Source: Antarctobacter albus (GTDB lineage Bacteria > Pseudomonadota > Alphaproteobacteria > Rhodobacterales > Rhodobacteraceae). From it: DNA of 64,000 bases. Positions within the stretch are counted from its first letter, which is position 1. Each line of letters starts with the position of its first letter. The position numbers and the translations under genes are program-made. Below the pieces are notes generated by a model. It was not told the DNA's origin. It worked only from the letters and a program-made list of their open reading frames with translations, and made no database searches. Positions 17,239 to 26,240 of the stretch are shown here, piece by piece. The stretch covers positions 186,001 through 250,000 of the forward strand of contig NZ_FMZI01000001.1 in assembly GCF_900101505.1 (NCBI RefSeq), in the 5' to 3' direction.

Positions 17239-18159
17239 GTGATGGGCGGCACACGGTGCCTTGTGCCGGATTATGCCCTGCCTGACGCGTTATGCGTGCC
17301 CTATTGGCGCTTCGACGTGCGCGAGGCCCTTGAGGCCGTCGCCCGTACTGCGGCGCGCCAGTGTGGCGTGATCCTGATCACACCTGATCCGGCAAGCGCC
17401 CGCGAGTTTATCGCGACAACGGAGCATCCCGACCACTTCGGCATCGTGTCTGGCGCATTCGACAGCCCCTGGCTGCGGGATCATGCGCCGATCGCCGTTG
17501 CCGAGGGGGATGGCATCTGCCTCGTGCGGCCTGCGCGGCCCGAAGGCGACCGCAAGCGCGACCACGCCCTGTTCGAGACCATCCTGCCCGGGGTGCAGGA
17601 GGTGACGTGCCATATCGTGGCGGGCGGCAACCTGGTCGGCGGGCCAGAGGGCAAGGGGTTTTCCACGACCGATGTCCTGCGTGAAAACGGGCTGGAGGAC
17701 CCCGAGGTTCTGGTCGAGACCGGGCGCCAGCTTGGTCTCGAACACTGGCAGTTCCTGACGCCCTTTCCGGACGACATCAGCGCCCATGCCGATTGCATGT
17801 TGCGGTTCCTGGGGCCAGGACTTTGTGCGATCTGCGCTCGGGACGATACCCCCGAGGCGCGCGAGGTCAGTGCCGAGATGCGCGCCCGACTGGCCGAAAC
17901 ATGCCCGCAGGTGTCCATCCTGCCGCTGCCCTGCGTGGCGACGGACGGGTTCAACAGCCCGCTCAACTGGGTTCAGCTGGACCGTTGCCTTTTGGTGCCG
18001 GAGTTCGACCGGGCCGACCCGCTGGCCAAGACGCGGGCGGACCTGCTGCGCGAAGCCGGGTTCGAACCGGTGCCGATCCCCGCGATGACAGAGGGGCTGG
18101 GCGGTGCGCTGCACTGCCTGACCGCCTCGATCTTTGCCACTGCGCCGGAAGGGCGGTGA
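17239..18159 (+). CDS. Agmatine deiminase / peptidyl-arginine deiminase family protein
   Basis: GTG-ATG double start; from the ATG (17242) the protein has 305 residues. It has the guanidino-hydrolase fold signatures of the PF04371 family: SPWLRDHAPIAV (Asp80-His81), the GGN at 128-130, AHADCMLRFL with His182, and GALHCLT near the end supplying the catalytic Cys292. Family members hydrolyse agmatine to N-carbamoylputrescine and ammonia. This copy is shorter than typical agmatine deiminases (~365) and no polyamine genes are adjacent, so another guanidino substrate is possible. There is no export signal. The ribosome site is weak. Confidence 0.75.
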   Translation: MMGGTRCLVPDYALPDALCVPYWRFDVREALEAVARTAARQCGVILITPDPASAREFIATTEHPDHFGIVSGAFDSPWLRDHAPIAVAEGDGICLVRPARPEGDRKRDHALFETILPGVQEVTCHIVAGGNLVGGPEGKGFSTTDVLRENGLEDPEVLVETGRQLGLEHWQFLTPFPDDISAHADCMLRFLGPGLCAICARDDTPEAREVSAEMRARLAETCPQVSILPLPCVATDGFNSPLNWVQLDRCLLVPEFDRADPLAKTRADLLREAGFEPVPIPAMTEGLGGALHCLTASIFATAPEGR

Positions 18160-18224
18160 TTTGTCTTGCCGCTGTTACATGGGCATGGCAGTGTGAACGT
18201 ATAGTGAACATTTGGGAGGGTGAC

Positions 18225-18602
18225 ATGGATTTCAAGGCAATAGCACAGGAGCTCGTCGCGGGCTGCCGCGAAGGGCGCGAACTGGAAAATCTCGACAAGC
18301 TCTATGCCGCCGACGCCGTTTCGGTCGAGGCAATGACGATGCCGGGGGCCGACAGCGCCGAAACGCACGGGCTGGACGGGATCAAGGGCAAACATGCCTG
18401 GTGGTCCGAGAATTTCGAGGTGATCGAAGGGGTTGTCGACGGCCCCTATGTCCACGGCGAAGGCAGTTTCGCGGTGATCTTCGACATCAAGGCAAGGAAC
18501 AAGGCCACGGGCGACGTGGACGCGATGAAGGAGGTCGCGATCTACACCGTCGCCGGCGGCCGGATCGTGCGCGAGGAATTCTACTACGCCACCGCCGCCT
18601 AA
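18225..18602 (+). CDS. SnoaL/NTF2-like protein
   Basis: Protein of 125 residues with GGGAGGG six bases before the ATG at 18225. Its length, opening helices and beta-sheet half (HGLDGIKGKHAWWSENF, VHGEGSFAVIFDIKAR, REEFYYAT) fit the cone-shaped NTF2/SnoaL fold used by small ketosteroid-isomerase-like enzymes and binding proteins. No catalytic role can be assigned. The stop overlaps the 3' end of the convergent Hint gene by four bases. Confidence 0.7.
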   Translation: MDFKAIAQELVAGCREGRELENLDKLYAADAVSVEAMTMPGADSAETHGLDGIKGKHAWWSENFEVIEGVVDGPYVHGEGSFAVIFDIKARNKATGDVDAMKEVAIYTVAGGRIVREEFYYATAA

Positions 18603-19609
18603 CCGCCAGAGGACTTGCGCAGAACCTCGGCTGCGTCGGGGCGGGCCAATAATTGTTCTTCGACCTCCAGCGCCCGGGGATCGCTGCGGCGGTGGCCGGG
18701 CAACAGGTCGGCAACTTCGAGATCCTTGGGCAGCGCGGCGCGGGTGCGTGTATCGACCAGCATGGATTCCGCGGCGATTCCTTCGGCATAGATGATCTGA
18801 TGAGTGTCAAAGAGCATCTGGTAGTAGTCCACGAAACCGCCCTTGCGCCGGGCCACGGTGTCGCCGTTCACGAGGTGGCGGGCGCGGACCAGCAATTCCG
18901 ACCGGCCGGCGCCCAGGTGATCGCGGCGCTGGTAGATGAACAGGCGGTGGTCGGGCGAGACCAGCAGGTCACGGGTGTTATTCAACACGCCTTCGCGGAT
19001 ACAGATCGGGGCGAAGGCACCCACGGCGCGCACAGTCTGGTGACCGATCCAGCGGATCGGCTGCGGGCCGTCGTCGCGGGTCAGGATGCGGTCGCCGACC
19101 GTCAGCTGCTCGACCGCGCGCTGCGCGCCGTTGGCCAGCGTGATCATCGTCCCGGCGGTGAAGGATACGCAAGCCACCTGCGCATAGCGTTGCAGGGCGC
19201 CGTCGCAATCCACGCCGACAAGGACGTAATCCGCCCGGGCCGTCATCGGCGCCAGCGGCAGCAGGTAAACCTCTGCGGCATTGCCCTCGGCATCGGTTTC
19301 GACCAGCACCAGCGCCTCGGTCGTCTGGCCGTCGCCGGACATGAAGGTCACGCAACAATCCAGGTGCAGGTCGGCGCCGGAGGTGCCCAGGGCACTGCTG
19401 CCAGAGATTCGAAAGGGCGGCGTCGCCCCGGTTTCGACGGTCAGCGGTTTCAGCGCTGCCAGGGGCGAAAGTCGGTATATGTCGTCATGCACCAGTTCCT
19501 CGGCAAAGCCGATGGGATCGCCTAGGTTGGCACCGTTCACGACCCGCAGCGCATCGGCGCGGTAGACCTGCAGGCTTTGCGTGGCGCGGGCGGGATCGGT
19601 CTGGGGCAT
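18599..19609 (-). CDS. Hint-domain protein with Ser at the usual Cys position
   Basis: Protein of 336 residues from MPQTDPARATQSLQVY (19609). The first ~145 residues include SGADLHLDCCVTFMSGDG and match the N-terminal region of Rhodobacteraceae Hint_2 proteins. The Hint domain starts at about 147: CVSFTAGTMITLANGA. Against the usual CFxxGT start (seen in the protein at 15629-16819), the residue directly before Phe is Ser149, with a Cys two positions earlier. The later blocks VSPDHRLFIYQRRD and DTHQIIYAEGIAAES are intact. Ser can act as nucleophile in some inteins, so activity is not excluded. It is convergent with the SnoaL-like gene. Confidence 0.8.
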   Translation of the reverse strand: MPQTDPARATQSLQVYRADALRVVNGANLGDPIGFAEELVHDDIYRLSPLAALKPLTVETGATPPFRISGSSALGTSGADLHLDCCVTFMSGDGQTTEALVLVETDAEGNAAEVYLLPLAPMTARADYVLVGVDCDGALQRYAQVACVSFTAGTMITLANGAQRAVEQLTVGDRILTRDDGPQPIRWIGHQTVRAVGAFAPICIREGVLNNTRDLLVSPDHRLFIYQRRDHLGAGRSELLVRARHLVNGDTVARRKGGFVDYYQMLFDTHQIIYAEGIAAESMLVDTRTRAALPKDLEVADLLPGHRRSDPRALEVEEQLLARPDAAEVLRKSSGG

Positions 19610-19739
19610 GGGTCTTTCACAAGGGCGATGGTCACTGGATAGACGCGGTCGGCCATTGTATGCCAGCACAATGTGTCTTCAAATAGTCCCATCTCCGGCG
19701 TTTTGTCGGCAATTGGGAAACAGGAACAGGGAGCGGAAC

Positions 19740-20519
19740 ATGGATCTGGGAATTCGCGGCAAGCGGGCGCTGGTATGCGCCTCGTCCAAGGGGCTGGGGC
19801 GCGGATGCGCCGAGGCGCTGGCAGAGGCGGGCGTCGATCTCGTGATGAACGCGCGCGGCGCCGATGCCCTTGAGGAAGCCGCCCAGGACCTGCGGGATCG
19901 CTACCAGGTCTCGATCAAGACGGTCGCGGCGGACATTGTGTCGGAAGAGGGCCGTGCACAGGTTCTTGAAGAGGCGGGCGACGTCGACATCCTGGTGACC
20001 AACGCGGGCGGCCCGCCGCCGGGCATGTGGTCCGACTGGGGGCGCGAGGATTTCATCAAGGCGCTGGACGCCAACATGCTGACACCGATCGCGCTGATGA
20101 CGGCCCTGATGCCCAAGATGATCGACAAGGGGTGGGGCCGGGTCGTCAACATCACCTCTGTCTCGGTCAAGGCGCCTGTGGCGGTTCTGGGCCTGTCCAA
20201 TTCGGCCCGCACCGGGCTGACCGGCTATGTCGCGGGCACCGCGCGGCAGGTGGCGCCCGACGGGGTGATCGTCAACAACCTGCTGCCGGGGTTCCATGCC
20301 ACCGACCGGGCCGATGCACTGGACGGCGCGCGCGCCAAGGCGGCGGGGATCTCGATCGACGAGGCCCGCGCCGAACGCTATGCCACCGTCCCGGCGGGCC
20401 GCTACGGCACGCCGGAGGAATTCGGCAAGATGTGCGCCTTTCTCTGCTCGCAGCACTCCGGGTTCATCGTCGGCCAGAACATCCTGCTGGATGGCGGCGC
20501 CAGCAACATGACCATGTAA
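19740..20519 (+). CDS. Short-chain dehydrogenase/reductase with atypical active site
   Basis: Protein of 259 residues starting at MDLGIRGKRALVCASSKGLG; the frame extends further upstream but without a family-like sequence. The cofactor loop CASSKGLGRG, the NAGG block (VTNAGGPPPGM) and the NITS strand mark an SDR of the 3-oxoacyl-ACP-reductase-like group. At the position of the catalytic YxxxK the sequence is SNSAR (in GLSNSARTGLTGYV), so both Tyr and Lys are replaced, by Ser and Arg. Some SDR subgroups vary here; substrate and activity are open. It is directly followed, after four bases, by the AlkD-like gene. Confidence 0.8.
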   Translation: MDLGIRGKRALVCASSKGLGRGCAEALAEAGVDLVMNARGADALEEAAQDLRDRYQVSIKTVAADIVSEEGRAQVLEEAGDVDILVTNAGGPPPGMWSDWGREDFIKALDANMLTPIALMTALMPKMIDKGWGRVVNITSVSVKAPVAVLGLSNSARTGLTGYVAGTARQVAPDGVIVNNLLPGFHATDRADALDGARAKAAGISIDEARAERYATVPAGRYGTPEEFGKMCAFLCSQHSGFIVGQNILLDGGASNMTM

Positions 20520-20523
20520 TCAC

Positions 20524-21663
20524 ATGGCACGCGGACCGGACGGGCAGGGCGGCGGCGCGGGGTTCTCCCTCGCCGATCAGTTGTTCAACGCGGACAGCCT
20601 GCGCGACCTCGCGCGGGACTATGCTGCCCTGCCAGGATTCGATGCCGATCGTTTCCACCGGGAGGCGGTCGGCGGGCTGGACGGGCGCGGCCTGCTCGAG
20701 CGGCTGGACTGGATCGCCACCTGTGTCGAGCGGCAGTTACCCGCATCGTTTCCCGCGATGGCCGAGGCACTGGAGGCGGCCTTGCCGCCGCCCCTGGACC
20801 CGGCGCTGACCGATGACGATTTCGGCCGGTTCATCCACGCTGTTCCCGGTATCCTGGCGGTGCGGCACGGGCTAGAGGATCACCACGACCGTGCGCTGGA
20901 CCTGATCTACGAGGCGACAAAGCGGTTCTCGATGGAGTTCTACATTCGCCCCTTCATCAACCGTTGGCCGGACGCGACACTGGCCCGGCTGGATTATTGG
21001 GCGGGGGACGAAAACTATCACGTCCGCCGGCTGGTCAGCGAGGGCACGCGCCCGCGTCTGCCCTGGGCCGCGAACATCACGCTGGACCCGGCGGTGCCGC
21101 TGCGGTTTCTTGACCGGCTGCACGCGGACCCCACGCGCTATGTCACGCGTTCGGTCGCCAACCACATGAACGACCTGTCGAAAGTCATGCCGGACCGGGT
21201 GGTGGCGCGACTGCGGGACTGGCAGTCGCGGGGGCGGCAGGATGCCAGGGAAATGGATTGGATCACCCGTCACGCCCTGCGCACGGCGGTCAAGCGGGGC
21301 GAGGGCCCGGCGCTGGAGCTGCTGGGCTATCGCCGCGGACATGTCCGGGCGCGGATCGATGGGCTGGCCGATTGCCTGCGCATCGGCGACACGCTGGAAT
21401 TCGACGTGGTGCTGGAGGCGGACGAGGCGCTGCCGGTGCTCGTGGATTATCGCCTGCGGTTCAACCGTCCCAAGGGCACGGCGGAAAAGGTTTACAAGCT
21501 GAAAACGGCCAAGGTGACCCCGGGCAAGCCGCTGCGCCTGTCCAAGCGACACGCGCTCAAGGGAAATGCAACCACCTACACCCTGCACCCCGGCCCTCAC
21601 GGGATCACCGTACAGGTCAACGGGCAGGACGTGGCCGAGGCGGCGTTCGAGCTGACGGCCTGA
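20524..21663 (+). CDS. DNA alkylation repair enzyme-like protein (AlkD-like HEAT repeats)
   Basis: Protein of 379 residues beginning four bases after the SDR stop, so the two are probably co-transcribed. The sequence is helical and reads as HEAT-like repeats: YEATKRFSMEFYIRPFINR, LARLDYWAGDENYHVRRL, RYVTRSVANHMNDLSK. This matches the bacterial AlkC/AlkD group that excises alkylated bases. A C-terminal ~90-residue beta-rich extension (IGDTLEFDVVLEADE, PHGITVQVNGQD) is typical of the AlkC-like subfamily. I would call it a putative alkylpurine DNA glycosylase; catalytic residues were not verified. Confidence 0.75.
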   Translation: MARGPDGQGGGAGFSLADQLFNADSLRDLARDYAALPGFDADRFHREAVGGLDGRGLLERLDWIATCVERQLPASFPAMAEALEAALPPPLDPALTDDDFGRFIHAVPGILAVRHGLEDHHDRALDLIYEATKRFSMEFYIRPFINRWPDATLARLDYWAGDENYHVRRLVSEGTRPRLPWAANITLDPAVPLRFLDRLHADPTRYVTRSVANHMNDLSKVMPDRVVARLRDWQSRGRQDAREMDWITRHALRTAVKRGEGPALELLGYRRGHVRARIDGLADCLRIGDTLEFDVVLEADEALPVLVDYRLRFNRPKGTAEKVYKLKTAKVTPGKPLRLSKRHALKGNATTYTLHPGPHGITVQVNGQDVAEAAFELTA

Positions 21664-21668
21664 GCGGC

Positions 21669-22355
21669 TCAGGCCTGTTCCCAGCGCGCCTCCAGCACTT
21701 CCAGCGCCTTGATCCGTTCGGATGTCTTGGGGTGTGACATCAGCCATGCAGGCACGGCGCCCGCACGCGTCCTGGTCAGATCTTCCAGTTTGCCGAACAG
21801 CGATTTCTGCGGCGCCACGCCGATCCCGGCCTTGGTCAGCAGGGCAGCGGCATAGGCGTCGGCCTCGTATTCGTCAGAACGCGACAGGCGTGCCGCCAGC
21901 AGCGAGGCCAGCCCGTTGGCGATCAAGACGCCGATGCCGGGCAGGATACGTCCCAGAACCATCGCCAGGGCGGTCCGCAGCGCGTTCTGGCCGGAAAAGT
22001 CGATCATCCGGCGCCGCGTGTGCCCAAGGGCAACGTGTCCCAGTTCGTGGGCGATCACGCTGGCCAGTTCCTCGGCGCTGACCTCGCCCTGCTGGTACTT
22101 GCGATAGAAGCCGCGCGTGATGAAGATCCGCCCGTCAGGCGCCGCCAGCCCGTTGATCGGGTCGATCTCGTAGATGTTCACGCGAATGCGCGGCAGGTCA
22201 AGCGCGTCGGCCATGCGGTCGGTCAACCGCTTCAGCCGTGGGTCGGCCAGTTCCGTCGACTGGGCATCCAGCTCTTTCGCCGTGCGCCAGGCGGAAAAGC
22301 GGTAGTAGATCAGCCCGTAGGCCAGGGCGAGCAGGATCGGGGTCAGCTTCAGCAT
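21669..22355 (-). CDS. M48-family zinc metalloprotease
   Basis: Protein of 228 residues starting MLKLTPILLALAYGLIYYRF (22355), with a single N-terminal membrane anchor. The zinc site is VIAHELGHVALGH (HExxH at 103-107), with the third ligand in the SDEYEADAYA helix downstream. After the anchor there is a DPRLKRLTDRMADALD helix, and the tail MSHPKTSERIKALE contains the family HP.T..RI element. It belongs to the small HtpX/Oma1-like peptidases with one anchor and probable periplasmic or cytoplasmic quality-control roles. It lies in tandem after purL on the minus strand with a 71-base gap. Confidence 0.85.
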   Translation of the reverse strand: MLKLTPILLALAYGLIYYRFSAWRTAKELDAQSTELADPRLKRLTDRMADALDLPRIRVNIYEIDPINGLAAPDGRIFITRGFYRKYQQGEVSAEELASVIAHELGHVALGHTRRRMIDFSGQNALRTALAMVLGRILPGIGVLIANGLASLLAARLSRSDEYEADAYAAALLTKAGIGVAPQKSLFGKLEDLTRTRAGAVPAWLMSHPKTSERIKALEVLEARWEQA

Positions 22356-22426
22356 GAGGGGAATATGGGGCGGAACGCTGCCCGCGGAAAGGTGGCGTTC
22401 CCCCGTTTTCCGTGATTTGCCCCGGG

Positions 22427-24586
22427 TCAGCCGAAATGCTGTTCCAGCGCCCCCTTGGACAGGTCTGCCAGCTCTGCCAACGGCGCTTCGGACTTGCCAA
22501 AGCGAACCGTGTCGCCGGTAAAGCGGCCCACGGCACTGATCGGCACGCCGGCCTGGCCTGCGGCGATCATCAGCGCCTCTGCCGAGTCGAAGTTGCAGGA
22601 GACCAGGTAGCGGCCCTGGTCCTCTCCAAAGAGCGTGGCGGTGTCGTCGGTGTCGATCTGCACGCCCACGCCCGAGGCTGCGGCCATCTCGAAGGCCGCC
22701 AGCGCCAGCCCGCCATCCGAAAGGTCGGTACAGCAGCGGATCCATTCCCGGTTGGCGCGGATGAATTCTCCGGTCAACTTTTCGGCGGCCAGGTCGACCG
22801 CCGGTGCATCGCCGTCCTCGCGGTGGAACACCTCGTAAAGCAGGGCAGACTGGCCGAGGTGGCCCTTGGTCTCGCCGACCAGAAGGGCGACATGGCCGTC
22901 GCGTGCATAGTCGAGGATCGGTTCCTCATCGGCGGCGATCAGGCCCACGGCGCCGATGGTGGGCGTCGGCAGGATGCCCTGGCCATCGGTTTCGTTGTAA
23001 AGCGAGACGTTGCCCGAGACGATCGGCATGTCCAGCGCAAGGCAAGCCTGCCCGATCCCGTCCAGCGCGCCGACGAATTGCCCCATGATCTCGGGCTTTT
23101 CGGGATTGCCGAAATTCAGGTTGTCGGTGGTGGCCAGCGGCCTTGCGCCCACGGCGCAGAGGTTGCGCCAGGCCTCTGCCACTGCCTGCTTGCCGCCCTC
23201 GACCGGGTTGGCGCGGACATAGCGCGGGGTCACGTCGCTGGTGAAGGCCAGCTTCTTGTCGGTGCCGTGTACGCGGATGACACCGGCGCCAAAGCCGGGC
23301 ACGCGCATGGTGTCGGCCATGACCTGGCTGTCGTATTGCTCGTAGATCCAGGACCGCGAGCAGTAGTTGGGGCTGGCAAGCAGCAGTTTCAGCGCGTCCA
23401 CGGGGTCGACCTGCGGCACGTCCTCGAGGGGGGCGGGCGGCTCTGTCGGTTCCCAGGGGCGGTCGTATTCCGGGGCCGAGGACGACAGCCGCGACAGCGG
23501 CATGTCCGCCATGCACTGGCCGTTGTGCATGATCAGGAAGCGATCCTCGGGGATCGTTTCACCAACGATGGCAAAATCGAGGTCCCACTTGTCGAAGACG
23601 GCCTTGGCCTCGGCCTCTTTCGCGGGGTCCAGCACCATGAGCATCCGCTCCTGGCTTTCGGAGAGCATCATCTCGTAGGCGGTCATGTTGGTTTCGCGCT
23701 GGGGCACGTTCTCCAGGTCCAGCCGGATTCCCAGCTGGCCCTTGTCGCCCATTTCCACCGCCGAGCAGGTCAGGCCTGCCGCGCCCATGTCCTGGATCGA
23801 GATCACGGCGCCGGTCTGCATCAGCTCCAGCGTCGCTTCCATCAGGCGTTTCTCGGTGAAGGGGTCGCCGACCTGGACGGTGGGACGCTTTTCCTCGATC
23901 GACTCGTCGAACTCGGCGCTGGCCATCGTGGCACCGCCGACGCCGTCGCGGCCCGTCTTGGCGCCCAGGTAAACCACCGGGCGACCGACGCCGCTGGCGG
24001 CGGAATAGAAAATCTTGTCCGCATCGGCGAGCCCGGCCGCAAAGGCGTTCACGAGGCAGTTGCCGTTGTAGGCAGGGTGGAACCGGGCCTCGCCGCCCAC
24101 GGTCGGGACGCCGAAGGCATTGCCATAGCCGCCGATCCCTTCGACCACGCCATGCACCAGTTGCCGGGTCTTGGGGTGGTCCTTTTCGCCAAAGCTGAGC
24201 GAGTTCATCGCCGCGATGGGCCGTGCGCCCATCGTGAAGACATCGCGCAGGATGCCGCCCACGCCGGTGGCCGCACCCTGGTAGGGCTCGATGTAGGAGG
24301 GGTGGTTGTGGCTTTCCATTTTGAAGACCACGGCCTGACCGTCGCCGATGTCCACAACGCCCGCGTTCTCACCCGGGCCGCAGATCACCTGCGGGCCGGT
24401 GGTCGGCAGTTTCTTGAGGTGGATCTTGGACGACTTGTAGGAACAATGTTCGTTCCACATGGCCGAGAAGATGCCCAGCTCGGTAAAGCTGGGTTCGCGA
24501 TTCAGGATGCGCAGGATCTCGGCGTATTCGTCGGGCTTGATCCCGTGCGCCTCGATCAGCTCTTCGGTGATGGCCGGTTCCTGCAT
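22427..24586 (-). CDS. purL: Phosphoribosylformylglycinamidine synthase, large subunit
   Basis: Protein of 719 residues, the size of the small-type PurL that works with PurQ and PurS. It catalyses ATP-dependent amidation of FGAR to FGAM in de novo purine synthesis. Landmarks: [12 protein letters not shown] near residue 43, [21 protein letters not shown] (the ATP/substrate loop) near 90, [15 protein letters not shown], and [17 protein letters not shown] near the end. The start [15 protein letters not shown] matches family N-termini. It is transcribed away from a 583-base non-coding stretch that must hold its promoter; purQ and purS are not in the window. Confidence 0.97.
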   Translation of the reverse strand: MQEPAITEELIEAHGIKPDEYAEILRILNREPSFTELGIFSAMWNEHCSYKSSKIHLKKLPTTGPQVICGPGENAGVVDIGDGQAVVFKMESHNHPSYIEPYQGAATGVGGILRDVFTMGARPIAAMNSLSFGEKDHPKTRQLVHGVVEGIGGYGNAFGVPTVGGEARFHPAYNGNCLVNAFAAGLADADKIFYSAASGVGRPVVYLGAKTGRDGVGGATMASAEFDESIEEKRPTVQVGDPFTEKRLMEATLELMQTGAVISIQDMGAAGLTCSAVEMGDKGQLGIRLDLENVPQRETNMTAYEMMLSESQERMLMVLDPAKEAEAKAVFDKWDLDFAIVGETIPEDRFLIMHNGQCMADMPLSRLSSSAPEYDRPWEPTEPPAPLEDVPQVDPVDALKLLLASPNYCSRSWIYEQYDSQVMADTMRVPGFGAGVIRVHGTDKKLAFTSDVTPRYVRANPVEGGKQAVAEAWRNLCAVGARPLATTDNLNFGNPEKPEIMGQFVGALDGIGQACLALDMPIVSGNVSLYNETDGQGILPTPTIGAVGLIAADEEPILDYARDGHVALLVGETKGHLGQSALLYEVFHREDGDAPAVDLAAEKLTGEFIRANREWIRCCTDLSDGGLALAAFEMAAASGVGVQIDTDDTATLFGEDQGRYLVSCNFDSAEALMIAAGQAGVPISAVGRFTGDTVRFGKSEAPLAELADLSKGALEQHFG

Positions 24587-25169
24587 CGTCTGTCCCCCGT
24601 CTGCACTGTCGAGCGGTCTTTACGCGATGGCTAGACGCAGGGAAAGGGGGCGGATTGCGGCGCATGTGCGCGGAGGCGCGTTATGCTGCAGGTGCGAAGG
24701 CCACGGGATGGGCAGCCTGCGGATCTGCGCTCCAAAAGAGAACCCTTGGCGGAGCGAATTGTCATTCACTCTCCCTTGGCGTGCAATTCCGGAGTATGCC
24801 GAGATGTGAATTTTCGGCCATTTGTCAGAGCGGGTGATGAAAATGCGGGCAAATCTCACGGTCTTTCGGTAATTGACGTATGGTCAACTGTTGGTATGTG
24901 GCCCAGATCAAGCGAGTGTCGTGTCAGGCGCCACACGATATAGCGGGAAATCAGGCGTTGTCCGTCGGGCCAAAAAAAAGGCCGAGCTCAAAGCTCGGCC
25001 GAAGTCCAACAGGGAGGTATGAAGATGAACCGCGAATGAGCGTTTCATCGTTCACATGCCGAATATGTCATCGGAACTGACTCGATCAAGCCATTTTACG
25101 TCGCAGGCGCAGCATTGCCGCTATGCGTGATGCGCATACCACAGTGATTTATGCCCGTTTAGCGAGAGT
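24587..25169. other. 583-base stretch without a clear gene
   Basis: Lies between the purL start and the end of the LysR gene, visibly richer in A+T than its flanks. It must hold the purL promoter on the minus strand. The only strong structure is the minus-strand terminator at 24972-25000. A tiny ORF, ATG-AAG-ATG-AAC-CGC-GAA-TGA (25019-25039), has GGGAGG just upstream on the plus strand but only six codons. Longer open frames here show no coding character. A small RNA ending at the terminator is possible but unproven. Confidence 0.5.
24972..25000 (-). terminator. Strong minus-strand intrinsic terminator
   Basis: On the minus strand GGCCGAGCT pairs with AGCTCGGCC (24980-24988 with 24992-25000) around a three-base loop, followed by eight U. 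It lies 170 bases past the LysR stop codon. Confidence 0.9.
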
Positions 25170-26075
25170 TCAGTCGTCTCCCATCGCGCGAACCTGGCGG
25201 CGGTGGGCCATGATTTCTTCCTGCACGAAGTCGCGGAACGCGGCTACGCGCTTGGATTGTCTCAACTCTTCCGGGTAGGCGAGGAACACCGGCACTTCGA
25301 CCGACTCGACCTCCGGCAGGACGCGTACGACATTCGGGAAATCCTCGATGATGTAATCGGGCAAGACGCCGATTCCGAGGTTCGAGATCACGGCCTGCAA
25401 TACGCCGAAATAGTTGTTCACGGTCAATGTGGCCGGCAAATCGTAGGTCAGCAGCTCCTGCACCAGTGCCTTGCCCGAAGCAACCTGCGCCGAATTCGGA
25501 TTCTGGCAGATCAGCCGATGCCCCTGCATGTCCTCCAGGGCCTTGGGCTCGCCATGAGCCGCAAGGTACTGCGGCGACGCGTAAAGACGCATCCGAATGC
25601 TCATCAGCCGTTTGCGGATCAGGTCGGCCTGGCTGGGTTCCTTCATGCGGATGGCCACGTCGGCCTCGCGCATGGGAAGATCCAGCACGCGTTCCTCCAG
25701 CATCAGGTCGATGTTCAGCTCGGGGTATTTCTCGTAGAGCTTGAAAAGGCGCGGTGCCAGCCAGAGGGCGCCAAAGCCATGCGTCGTGGTCACGCGCAGC
25801 TTGCCAAAGACCTCTTCCTCGCTGTCTCGGATGCGGGCGGTGGCGGCGTCGATCCGCTTGATCATCGACGAGGTCGCGTCGAACAGAAGTTCGCCCTGCT
25901 CGGTCAGGATCAGACCACGGGCGTGACGGTGGAACAGGGTGGTGTTCAGTGATTCCTCGAGCGCACGGATCTGCCGCGACACCGCCGATTGTGACAGGTG
26001 AAGCGTATCGCCCGCGTGCGTGAGGCTGCCTGCGTCAGCAACCGCGTGAAATATTCTGAGCTTATCCCAATCCAT
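25170..26075 (-). CDS. LysR-family transcriptional regulator
   Basis: Protein of 301 residues, standard LysR length. N-terminal winged helix-turn-helix: MDWDKLRIFHAVADAGSLTH, LSQSAVSRQIRALEE. The co-inducer-binding domain follows from ~90 (GKLRVTTTHGFGALWLAPRL). It is divergent from the indolepyruvate oxidoreductase gene across 165 bases. This spacer contains an inverted repeat with a T-N11-A LysR box, so it probably autoregulates and controls the oxidoreductase. The inducer is unknown; an aromatic amino acid catabolite would fit. A strong terminator lies 170 bases downstream. Confidence 0.85.
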   Translation of the reverse strand: MDWDKLRIFHAVADAGSLTHAGDTLHLSQSAVSRQIRALEESLNTTLFHRHARGLILTEQGELLFDATSSMIKRIDAATARIRDSEEEVFGKLRVTTTHGFGALWLAPRLFKLYEKYPELNIDLMLEERVLDLPMREADVAIRMKEPSQADLIRKRLMSIRMRLYASPQYLAAHGEPKALEDMQGHRLICQNPNSAQVASGKALVQELLTYDLPATLTVNNYFGVLQAVISNLGIGVLPDYIIEDFPNVVRVLPEVESVEVPVFLAYPEELRQSKRVAAFRDFVQEEIMAHRRQVRAMGDD

Positions 26076-26094
26076 ATCGCCACAGTCTTGTTTG

Positions 26095-26115
26095 TCTGTC
26101 TCATTATACGACAGA
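26095..26115. promoter_or_regulatory. LysR-type box (TCTGTC-N9-GACAGA)
   Basis: TCTGTC (26095-26100) and GACAGA (26110-26115) form a perfect inverted repeat containing T-N11-A (T26099, A26111), the LysR-family core. It sits 20 bases from the LysR start codon and 125 from the oxidoreductase start, the usual place for an autoregulatory and divergent activation site. Confidence 0.55.
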
Positions 26116-26240
26116 ATGCGTTTGTTAAGGGCTTTACAGGACTAACACGTCATTTTCGCGATATTTTCCCTGTTCGGGTCATACAGTCTGACCTATATTT
26201 TACCCTGAATGCACATATCTTCTGCGTTAGGAGGCGCGCG

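Noticed and set aside
24683-24943. 86-codon plus-strand frame in the purL upstream gap
   Set aside because: Composition and lack of ribosome site suggest chance; it covers the likely purL promoter region.
25019-25039. Six-codon ORF MKMNRE with GGGAGG upstream
   Set aside because: No regulated gene follows on the plus strand, the spacing to the first ATG is too short, and the content is unremarkable; kept only as a note in the gap entry.
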